From the NCBI GenBank assembly GCA_031550915.1, contig JAVBOF010000149.1:1-5324 (forward strand): 5,324 nt of DNA, in the 5' to 3' direction. The stretch's first letter is position 1, and each line of letters starts with the position of its first letter. Below the pieces are notes generated by a model. That model was not told the DNA's origin. It saw nothing but the letters and a program-made list of their open reading frames with translations, and ran no database searches. Below are positions 1 to 5,324 of this stretch, one piece after another. The DNA comes from JAVBOF01 sp031550915. Lineage in GTDB: Bacteria > Bacillota > Clostridia > Christensenellales > MGBC116941. Made by a program: the position numbers and the translations under genes.

Positions 1-1
1 T

Positions 2-754
2 GAAAAGCTGATTTTGGATGGAAGGATACATCCAGCCAGAATTGAAGAAATGGTCGAGAAAGCCCGTAAGGAAGTAGACCAACAGATTCGCGACGCGGGT
101 GCGCAGGCGCTGTTTGAATCCGGATTGCATGGATTACATCACGAGATAGTTAAGCTATTGGGCCGTTTAAAATTCCGTACAAGCTATGGGCAAAATGTTT
201 TAAAGCACTCATTAGAAGTTTCTCATCTTTGCGGTTTGATGGCAGCAGAACTAGGCGCTGATATAATTCTGGCAAAACGCGCGGGGCTATTGCATGATAT
301 CGGTAAAGCCGTTGATCATGAAATGGAAGGCCCTCATATCCAGATTGGCGCAGACCTTGCAAAGAAATACCGCGAAAGCCCTGAAGTCATCAATGCCATT
401 ATGGCGCATCATGGAGATGTGGAAGCCACCACTGTTGAAGCGGTTCTTGTACAGGCCGGTGATGCTATATCGGCTGCGAGACCTGGTGCAAGACGCGAAA
501 CCCTTGAAAATTATATCAAACGCCTTGAAAAGCTGGAAGAGATCGCGAATTCGTTCTCTGGTGTCGAACGGTCTTTCGCTATTCAGGCTGGCAGAGAGAT
601 AAGGATAATCGTAAAACCCGAGGATGTCAATGACGCCGGCACGCTTATGATGGCAAAGGATATTGTAAAACGTATCGAAAAGGACCTCGAATACCCTGGT
701 CAAATCAAAGTGAATGTTATCCGTGAAACTAGAGCGACAGAGTTCGCAAAGTAA
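2..754 (+). CDS. rny: Ribonuclease Y, C-terminal part (5' end outside window)
   Basis: RNase Y is a membrane-anchored endoribonuclease that starts mRNA decay in Bacillota. The 250 visible codons begin inside the gene: the frame is open to the left edge and reads EKLILDGRIHPARIEE, the end of the KH domain. Numbering from the first visible codon, the HD phosphohydrolase domain follows, with a histidine in HSLEVSH near residue 69, the metal-binding HD pair at 98-99 (LLHDIGKA, bases 293-298), and HHGD near 136-139. The conserved stretch ARPGARRETLENYIKRLEKL and the C-terminal PGQIKVNVIRETRATEFAK close match the family end, so the C-terminus is intact. The N-terminal membrane helix, coiled coil and most of the KH domain lie upstream of the window. 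The TTG at 14 is an internal leucine codon, not a start. A hairpin terminator follows 20 bp after the stop, so rny is probably the last gene of its transcript. Confidence 0.97.
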   Translation, partial: EKLILDGRIHPARIEEMVEKARKEVDQQIRDAGAQALFESGLHGLHHEIVKLLGRLKFRTSYGQNVLKHSLEVSHLCGLMAAELGADIILAKRAGLLHDIGKAVDHEMEGPHIQIGADLAKKYRESPEVINAIMAHHGDVEATTVEAVLVQAGDAISAARPGARRETLENYIKRLEKLEEIANSFSGVERSFAIQAGREIRIIVKPEDVNDAGTLMMAKDIVKRIEKDLEYPGQIKVNVIRETRATEFAK

Positions 755-774
755 TTATAATAAAACCGCCGACC

Positions 775-810
775 AAAATCCGAAGATATAATATCTTCGG
801 ATTTTATTTA
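775..810 (+). terminator. Rho-independent terminator after rny
   Basis: A perfect 14-bp inverted repeat, AAAATCCGAAGATA at 775-788 and its complement at 792-805, encloses a 3-base loop (TAA). It is followed by a T-rich tail, with TTTTATTTA at 802-810. It lies 20 bp past the rny stop codon and separates rny from the downstream four-gene cluster. The stem is AT-rich apart from the TCCGAAG core. The A-run on the left arm means it could also form a hairpin on the opposite strand, but no minus-strand gene ends here. Confidence 0.85.
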
Positions 811-819
811 TAGCATTTA

Positions 820-860
820 TTAACGTTTCAGATAGTAAACATATATTAAAATTATATAAT
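820..860 (+). promoter_or_regulatory. Possible promoter for the dipeptidase-purB cluster
   Basis: The AT-rich gap between the terminator and the dipeptidase start holds candidate sigma-A-like elements. TTAACG (820-825, four of six matches to TTGACA) is followed after 16 bp by TATATT (842-847). This pair would start transcription near 853-855 and leave a short leader containing the ribosome binding site. A perfect TATAAT also occurs at 855-860, but it has no recognisable -35 at 16-18 bp and would start the transcript at or past the ribosome binding site. A promoter here is expected because a terminator lies directly upstream; the exact elements are a guess by eye in AT-rich sequence. Confidence 0.35.
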
Positions 861-870
861 CGGGTGGATC

Positions 871-1779
871 ATGTTTGCAGACGCACATTGTGATTATTTA
901 TATAAGGCATATATCGGAGAAGCAGATTTCCTAAACGCGAAGACAAATCAGGCTATTTCCATGCAGACACTTGCAGATTCTCAAACGAGCTTACAATGTT
1001 TTGCTATTTGGACAAACGGCAAATTACAAAGTTCACACTATTTACAGGCCCTGCAAATGATTAGCATATATACTGAACTTATCAAGAATGGCAAATTACT
1101 CGGGCGTTTCGAGGAAAACAGTAATTTGACTTGCGGCATCTTATGCTTGGAAGGTGGAAGTGCCTTAGAGGGCAAGATAGAGAATCTATATATCTTGCAT
1201 GAATTGGGAGTCAGAGTCTTGGCACCCGTATGGAACGATTCAAATGAGCTTGGACACGGCGCTTTAAGCTCGTGTAAGGATGGATTGACCGACTTTGGAA
1301 GGGAAGTCATACGCCATATGAGCGCGTTGGATATGATTCTGGATGTTTCACATATAAATGAAAAAGGCTTTTGGGATTGTATTAATACCGCCAGATGCAA
1401 GATAATGGCGTCACATTCAAACGCATATTCAATATGCCCAAACCCGAGAAACCTTAAAGACAGCCAGCTTCGAGCCGTAGCTTCTTTAGGAGGTTATATA
1501 GGTGTGTGCTTCTATCCCCCATTTCTGGCAGAAGACCAAACTGCAGACTTAGAAGACATTATTGCTCACATGGAATACATAGTTAAACTATGCGGGATAT
1601 CCAGCGTTGGATTTGGTTCCGACTTTGATGGTATCGAAAAAACACCGTATGGAATAAAGTCACCGACCGATTTCGCCAAAATACAAGAATCTTTTCAAAG
1701 GAAAAGCTGGAGTAATTCAGATATAAATAGAATTTGTGAAAAAAATCTGATAGAATATATGAGGTCTCTATTAGAATGA
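871..1779 (+). CDS. Membrane dipeptidase family (peptidase M19) zinc dipeptidase
   Basis: A 302-residue binuclear-zinc dipeptidase of the renal dipeptidase (M19) family, an amidohydrolase-fold TIM barrel that hydrolyses dipeptides, often with a D-residue at the C-terminal side. The metal ligands are all visible: H6 and D8 in DAHCD, the bridging E94 in LEGG, H161 in DVSH and H182 in SHSN. D251 in GSDFDG is the catalytic or substrate-contacting aspartate. The spacings H161-H182 (21) and H182-D251 (69) match those I recall for the human enzyme, and R193 in NPRN sits where the human substrate-carboxylate arginine lies. Length is normal for bacterial members. There is no signal peptide or lipobox, so it should be cytoplasmic. 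The ATG at 871 puts the DxHxD motif at residues 4-8, as expected, and has a modest GGGTGG ribosome binding site at 862-867. It is the first gene of the cluster, 16 bp before purB. Substrate is unknown; dipeptide salvage or peptidoglycan-peptide turnover is inference. Confidence 0.93.
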   Translation: MFADAHCDYLYKAYIGEADFLNAKTNQAISMQTLADSQTSLQCFAIWTNGKLQSSHYLQALQMISIYTELIKNGKLLGRFEENSNLTCGILCLEGGSALEGKIENLYILHELGVRVLAPVWNDSNELGHGALSSCKDGLTDFGREVIRHMSALDMILDVSHINEKGFWDCINTARCKIMASHSNAYSICPNPRNLKDSQLRAVASLGGYIGVCFYPPFLAEDQTADLEDIIAHMEYIVKLCGISSVGFGSDFDGIEKTPYGIKSPTDFAKIQESFQRKSWSNSDINRICEKNLIEYMRSLLE

Positions 1780-1795
1780 ACTGGGATGGTGTTAA

Positions 1796-3235
1796 ATGAG
1801 CGAAAAGCACAATGCATATGTAAATCCGTTGTGTCAGCGATATGCAAGCGATGAAATGAAATACAACTTTTCTGAAGACAAAAAGTTTAAGATATGGAGA
1901 AGACTTTGGGTAGCCCTGGCGGAAACAGAGATGGAGCTTGGCTTACCAATAACTGAGGAGCAGGTAGAAGAGCTCCGCTCAAATATGAACAACATAAACT
2001 TTGACGATGCCGAAGTGTTGGAAAACAAACTGAGGCACGATGTCATGGCTCATATACACGCATATGGCATGCAATGCCCGAAAGCCAAACCGATAATTCA
2101 TCTTGGTGCAACGAGCTGCGATATCGGTGATAATGCTGATATAATACTTATGAATCACGGGCTGAAGATAATATTGAAAAAGCTTGTGAACTGCATTAAG
2201 CTGTTAGCTGATTTTTCTATGCAATATAAGGACATGCCAACGCTCGGTTTTACACATTTTCAGCCCGCACAGCTTACAACTGTCGGCAAGAGGGCCTCGC
2301 TTTGGCTGCACGATCTTTTTCTTGATTATAATGAATTGATAAATAAACTGGCAAACCTCAAGCTTCGGGGAATAAAAGGTACGACTGGAACGCAAGCGAG
2401 CTTTATGTCGCTGTTTGAAAATAACGAAAACGACGTTCTGATTCTAGAAAATTCAATCGTCCGCAAGCTTGGATTCAACGAATCATACCCCGTGACAGGA
2501 CAGACATATTCACGGAAGATCGATTTTCAGGTTTTGCAGGTGCTTTCAGGCATTGCGCAAAGCGCGAGTAAGTTCAGCCAGGATATGCGTCTACTTTCAA
2601 GCTTAAAAGAGATCGAAGAGCCCTATGAATCTGATCAGATCGGCTCGTCTGCGATGGCCTATAAACGAAATCCAATGCGCAGCGAAAGGCTTTCTTCACT
2701 CGCCCGTTTCGTTTTGACCTGCGAGATCAATCCTGCAATAACTGCATCGACGCAATGGTTTGAGCGTACTCTTGACGATAGCGCGAACAGAAGAATCGTC
2801 ATCCCCCAAGCCTTTTTAGCAGTGGATTCGATTTTGAACATATACATGAATATTTTGGAAGGCATAGTCGTCTACCCAAGCATGATAGAAAAGCATCTAC
2901 GCGATGAATTACCCTTTATGATCACCGAGAATATCCTTATGAGGGCAGTAAAAAAGGGAGGAGACAGGCAGGAGCTTCATGAGAAAATACGCAGGTATTC
3001 ATTTGAAGCAGGTAAGCGGATCAAAGAACAGGGGTTGGAAAATAATCTTATAGATCTTATTGCCTATGACGGAGCCTTCGATCTTTTCGAAGAGGATTTT
3101 GAAGACTTATTGGATCCATATGCATATACCGGCAGGTCGGGTAGTCAAGTGGTTGATTTTATCGAAGTCCATATCAATCCTATTATAGCCGAATATAGTA
3201 AATGGTTAAACGTAAAAAGCAGCGTAAAGGTTTAA
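1796..3235 (+). CDS. purB: Adenylosuccinate lyase (long, eukaryote-like form)
   Basis: PurB belongs to the fumarase/aspartase superfamily and acts twice in purine synthesis: it releases fumarate from SAICAR to give AICAR, and from adenylosuccinate to give AMP. The 479-residue product carries the three superfamily conserved regions: LRHDVMAH (H81 and H86), GATSCDIGDN with GFTHFQPAQLTTVGKR (H154, general acid), and the flexible signature loop GSSAMAYKRNPMRSER (catalytic serine at 284). These align with human ADSL H86, H159 and S289 at a constant offset of five. Length and motif wording match the human/clostridial type rather than the shorter B. subtilis type of about 430 residues. A GGGATGG ribosome binding site at 1783-1789 lies six bases before the ATG. 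It follows the dipeptidase gene by 16 bp, so the two are very probably co-transcribed. No other purine gene is in the window, so here purB stands apart from a pur operon. Confidence 0.96.
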   Translation: MSEKHNAYVNPLCQRYASDEMKYNFSEDKKFKIWRRLWVALAETEMELGLPITEEQVEELRSNMNNINFDDAEVLENKLRHDVMAHIHAYGMQCPKAKPIIHLGATSCDIGDNADIILMNHGLKIILKKLVNCIKLLADFSMQYKDMPTLGFTHFQPAQLTTVGKRASLWLHDLFLDYNELINKLANLKLRGIKGTTGTQASFMSLFENNENDVLILENSIVRKLGFNESYPVTGQTYSRKIDFQVLQVLSGIAQSASKFSQDMRLLSSLKEIEEPYESDQIGSSAMAYKRNPMRSERLSSLARFVLTCEINPAITASTQWFERTLDDSANRRIVIPQAFLAVDSILNIYMNILEGIVVYPSMIEKHLRDELPFMITENILMRAVKKGGDRQELHEKIRRYSFEAGKRIKEQGLENNLIDLIAYDGAFDLFEEDFEDLLDPYAYTGRSGSQVVDFIEVHINPIIAEYSKWLNVKSSVKV

Positions 3236-3270
3236 CACCTACCAGAGAAACCAACTTAAACAATTGGATT

Positions 3271-3277
3271 GGGGGAA
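3271..3277 (+). promoter_or_regulatory. Ribosome binding site fixing the nitroreductase start
   Basis: GGGGGAA lies seven bases upstream of the ATG at 3283. An in-frame ATG at 3202, inside the end of purB, would add 27 residues, but it has no purine-rich Shine-Dalgarno sequence before it and the added residues (rich in K, R, T and N) do not resemble the family N-terminus. The site therefore favours 3283 as the true start. Confidence 0.7.
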
Positions 3278-3282
3278 TATCA

Positions 3283-4062
3283 ATGTATTCCGTTAATGAC
3301 GGACAATTTTCAGATTTATATAAAAGCATACCTTACAGGATATCTACGAGGAATTATTCAGGTACAGCATCAGAGGAAAAAATAAAGGCATTAAAAATGT
3401 TTGCGGCAAATATATCGGATAATGAAGTGAGAATAGAGATTTACAATTCGGGTGAGGTTTATACCGGAATGGGCAAAGCAATAAAGGGTACCGATTGCTT
3501 TGCATCTATAGCTGGCAAACGGGGAGCAAAGTTTCAGGAAGGCTATTTGGGGGAGGTACTTGCGCTCGAATGCACGCGTTTGGGTTTGGGAACCTGCTGG
3601 ATTGGCGGCACAATGAAGAGGAGCTCCGCGAAAAAGATAGCAAGTATTAAAGGTAAAGAAGGCCTGCACTGTATAATAGCAATAGGTGAAAGCGAACAGC
3701 TTGATGAAGCTCTTCGTGAAAACAGGCCGTTTGAAAACCGTAAGCGAAAACAACTTAATAAACTGTTTTCCTACCCAAGCAGAGAAAGTAGACAACCCGT
3801 TAGTATAGATGATTTAGCCGATTGGCAGAAAAATGCGGTTTTGGCGGTAGACAAAGCGCCTTCTGCAATGAACATGCAGCCATATACTTTAGAGGTTGGC
3901 GATACGTCGATAAAAATCATAAGGGCGGTCGGGATCTTTCCGTTCCAAATGATAGATATCGGTATTGCAAAATTACATCTTGAATTGGGGGCTTTTTCGT
4001 CTGGGACCGCAGGCAGATGGGAAAAAACGGATGACAATTGGGTCTTTACGACTGAAAAATAA
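3283..4062 (+). CDS. Nitroreductase-family flavoprotein (TM1586-like, divergent)
   Basis: A 259-residue protein of the FMN-dependent nitroreductase fold, most like the divergent TM1586-type putative nitroreductases. Near the N-terminus, SIPYRISTRNYSG (15-27) has the basic residues (R19, R23) that usually contact the FMN phosphate. GEVLALECTRLGLGTCWIGG (90-109) is the conserved helix-turn region, followed by the strand GLHCIIAIGE (127-136). A second nitroreductase-like segment has KAPSAMNMQPY (191-201), the motif that in classical family members lies next to the flavin, and DIGIAKLHLELGA (225-237). It ends in GRWEKTDDNWVF. The order of motifs differs from classical nitroreductases, where the APSxxNxQPW motif comes early. 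Likely activity is NAD(P)H-dependent reduction with FMN; the substrate cannot be told. No signal peptide or membrane segment is seen. It lies 47 bp after purB and its 3' end overlaps the next gene by 32 bp, suggesting one transcript. Confidence 0.85.
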   Translation: MYSVNDGQFSDLYKSIPYRISTRNYSGTASEEKIKALKMFAANISDNEVRIEIYNSGEVYTGMGKAIKGTDCFASIAGKRGAKFQEGYLGEVLALECTRLGLGTCWIGGTMKRSSAKKIASIKGKEGLHCIIAIGESEQLDEALRENRPFENRKRKQLNKLFSYPSRESRQPVSIDDLADWQKNAVLAVDKAPSAMNMQPYTLEVGDTSIKIIRAVGIFPFQMIDIGIAKLHLELGAFSSGTAGRWEKTDDNWVFTTEK

Positions 4063-4741
4063 AAACCTTAGTGCATTTACGTTAAAAAGCATCGCTATCA
4101 TTGCGATGCTTATTGATCATACGGGCGCAATACTTATCGATTGTATAATACTCAGGATCATCGGACGCTTAACATTGCCGATCATGGCTTTTTTCATTGC
4201 CGAAGGGTATTACAAGACACACGATATAAAAGCTTATCTAAAAAGAATGCTAATCTTTGCATTGATATCTGTGCCACCTTTTTATTTCGCGTTTGGCAGA
4301 TTTGGGAACGTGATGTTCACTCTGCTATTTGCACTGTGCATTCTATGGATATGGGATAATATCGATAGCTATTTACTTAGGTGCCTGATTAGTCTTGTTT
4401 TCCTTTGTGCATCGCTGTTTTGCGATTGGTCTGCGTTCGGCGTACTTTTTGTACTGTTGTTTGCATTTTTCCGAACTGATTTCAAGAAGCAGGCTATTGC
4501 TTTTACAATACTTAGCCTTATTATGGTCTTTGCAGATATGATAAGCATTTTTATTAACAGCGGTCCCGTGCTTGGTGCTCTAAAACCTGTCTATCAATTG
4601 GCGGTTTTGCTTGCTCTTCCGCTGTTATATAAATACAGCGGTGAAAGAGGTAAAGATATGCGGTGGCTCTTTTACTCGTTCTATCCGCTGCATCTGCTGG
4701 TTTTGTCTTTAGTCAGGCTTTTAATTTACCTTTCAGTATGA
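4031..4741 (+). CDS. TraX family membrane protein
   Basis: A very hydrophobic 236-residue protein matching the TraX family (Pfam PF05857). In the F plasmid TraX is required for N-acetylation of pilin; chromosomal relatives in Bacillota have no established role. Family motifs visible are LKSIAIIAMLIDHTGAIL (18-35), LRIIGRLTLPIMAFFIAEGY (41-60), NVMFTLLFALCILW (93-106), CDWSAFGVLFVLLF (131-144) and WLFYSFYPLHLLVL (212-225). About eight or nine membrane segments can be drawn by eye, roughly at 18-36, 41-57, 72-88, 93-108, 115-130, 134-148, 155-176, 188-201 and 213-235. The D29-H30 pair and H221 are polar residues inside or next to membrane segments and are candidates for function, by inference. 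The ATG at 4031 was chosen because an upstream in-frame TTG (3965) only adds residues unlike the family. The ribosome binding site (GATGGGA, 4016-4022) is weak, so translational coupling to the overlapping nitroreductase gene is likely. No conjugation gene is nearby. Confidence 0.88.
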   Translation: MTIGSLRLKNKNLSAFTLKSIAIIAMLIDHTGAILIDCIILRIIGRLTLPIMAFFIAEGYYKTHDIKAYLKRMLIFALISVPPFYFAFGRFGNVMFTLLFALCILWIWDNIDSYLLRCLISLVFLCASLFCDWSAFGVLFVLLFAFFRTDFKKQAIAFTILSLIMVFADMISIFINSGPVLGALKPVYQLAVLLALPLLYKYSGERGKDMRWLFYSFYPLHLLVLSLVRLLIYLSV

Positions 4742-5324
4742 CAGTTTATCATCTAGATAAGCGAGAAGTTCATCTTTATGCAAACTTACCTGCTGCATAC
4801 TGTCTCTTTCACGCACTGTCAATATACCCTGGCTTTCGGTTTCAAAATCTACAGTGATACAATATGGTGTTCCTATTTCGTCTTGCCTCCGATATCTCTT
4901 ACCTATAGACCCTGTTTCATCGTAATCTACCATATATTTTTTTTGAAGAATTGCGCAGATCTCTTTTGCAAGATCGCCAAGTTTGTTTTTTTGCAGAGGT
5001 AACACTGCCGCTTTAAAAGGCGCAAGAGCTGGGTGGAAACGCATAATCGTACGGGTTTCTCCGTCTTCAAGGGTTTCTTCATCATATGCGGAGCATATGA
5101 ATGAAAGCGTGACCCTGTCTGCCCCCAATGAAGGTTCAATACAATAGGGAATGTATTTTGAATTTGTGGCGGGATCAAGGTATTCAAAGTTTTCTCCACT
5201 ATGCTCCATATGTTGCTTTAAATCAAAATCTGTGCGGTCTGCTATGCCCCATAATTCTCCCCACCCGAAAGGAAAGCGGAATTCGATATCAGTCGTAGCA
5301 TTAGAGTAATGCGAGAGTTCTTCC
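4733..5324 (-). CDS. glyQS: Glycyl-tRNA synthetase, C-terminal part (5' end outside window)
   Basis: Class II glycyl-tRNA synthetase of the single-chain, homodimeric type, which charges tRNA-Gly with glycine. The last 196 codons are visible and the frame is open to the right edge, starting EELSHYSNATTDIEFRFPFG; an internal methionine at 5207-5209 is not the start. Numbering from the first visible residue, FGWGELWGIADRTDFDLKQH (19-38) and HSGENF belong to the catalytic core. IEPSLGADRVTLSF (62-75) is class II motif 3, with its ATP-contacting arginine at 70. The anticodon-binding domain runs from about RFHPALAPFKAAVLPL (95-110) through DETGSIGKRYRRQDEIGTPY (135-154) to the end. The stop codon (TGA, read from 4735 to 4733) gives a normal family C-terminus (ELLAYLDDKLSY). 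More than half of a typical protein of about 460 residues lies outside the window, as does any upstream T-box or promoter. It converges with the TraX-like gene and overlaps its last 9 bases. Confidence 0.96.
   Translation of the reverse strand, partial: EELSHYSNATTDIEFRFPFGWGELWGIADRTDFDLKQHMEHSGENFEYLDPATNSKYIPYCIEPSLGADRVTLSFICSAYDEETLEDGETRTIMRFHPALAPFKAAVLPLQKNKLGDLAKEICAILQKKYMVDYDETGSIGKRYRRQDEIGTPYCITVDFETESQGILTVRERDSMQQVSLHKDELLAYLDDKLSY

Noticed and set aside
287..703. Minus-strand open frame of 138 codons opposite rny
   Set aside because: It lies wholly antisense to a strongly conserved gene, has no ribosome binding site or recognisable domain, and is explained as a shadow frame.
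855..860. Perfect TATAAT as the -10 element for the dipeptidase gene
   Set aside because: There is no -35-like hexamer 16-18 bp upstream, and transcription would begin at or after the ribosome binding site. It was kept only as an alternative inside a low-confidence promoter entry.
1038..1400. Minus-strand open frame of 120 codons opposite the dipeptidase gene
   Set aside because: It lies antisense to conserved M19 motifs and its composition shows no protein-family features.
3202..3282. Longer nitroreductase starting at the ATG inside the end of purB
   Set aside because: There is no Shine-Dalgarno sequence before it and the extra 27 residues do not resemble the family. The ATG at 3283 has a good ribosome binding site.
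3391..3795. Minus-strand open frame of 134 codons opposite the nitroreductase gene
   Set aside because: It is a shadow of the real gene. Its cysteine- and phenylalanine-rich translation matches nothing recognisable.
3965..4030. TTG start giving a 22-residue N-terminal extension on the TraX-like protein
   Set aside because: The extra residues fall entirely over the end of the nitroreductase gene and do not match TraX proteins. The ATG at 4031 places the first membrane segment normally.
4778..5002. Plus-strand open frame opposite glycyl-tRNA synthetase
   Set aside because: It is antisense to the conserved anticodon-binding domain, with no ribosome binding site and no recognisable product.
1..5324. 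A novel defence, mobile or repeat-based system
   Set aside because: All substantial sequence is accounted for by recognisable gene families. I saw no direct repeat array, terminal inverted repeats, toxin-antitoxin pair, transposase or phage gene, and no gap large enough to hide one.

Overview
The window looks like ordinary chromosomal DNA from a low-to-moderate-GC member of the Bacillota, most likely a clostridial lineage. The reasons are an RNase Y of the Bacillota type, a single-chain (dimeric-type) glycyl-tRNA synthetase, the long eukaryote-like form of adenylosuccinate lyase that is common in Clostridia, and a TraX-family membrane protein. Species cannot be named from the sequence. Six protein genes cover nearly all of it. 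No RNA gene, CRISPR array, insertion sequence, phage gene or attachment site was seen.

Layout. (1) Positions 2-754, plus strand: the 3' part of rny, carrying the HD catalytic domain and the C-terminus. A 14-bp perfect hairpin with a T-rich tail (775-810) ends this unit. (2) Positions 871-4741, plus strand: four closely packed genes that look like one operon. They encode a cytoplasmic zinc dipeptidase (peptidase M19, 871-1779), adenylosuccinate lyase PurB (1796-3235), a divergent nitroreductase-fold flavoprotein (3283-4062) and a TraX-family multi-span membrane protein (4031-4741). The first gap is 16 bp, the second 47 bp, and the last pair overlap by 32 bp. (3) Positions 4733-5324, minus strand: the C-terminal part of glycyl-tRNA synthetase, convergent with and overlapping the traX-like gene by 9 bp.

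How the genes relate. rny (mRNA decay), purB (purine synthesis) and the glycyl-tRNA synthetase gene are housekeeping genes. The dipeptidase, nitroreductase and TraX-like protein have no shared pathway with purB that I can identify, so the cluster is best read as a co-transcribed but functionally mixed operon. The only gap longer than 100 bp is 755-870. It holds the terminator and an AT-rich stretch with possible promoter elements. I found no convincing evidence of a previously undescribed system. The points most worth checking are the gene-cluster composition, the TraX-like protein of unknown role, and the terminator-less convergent overlap at 4733-4741.
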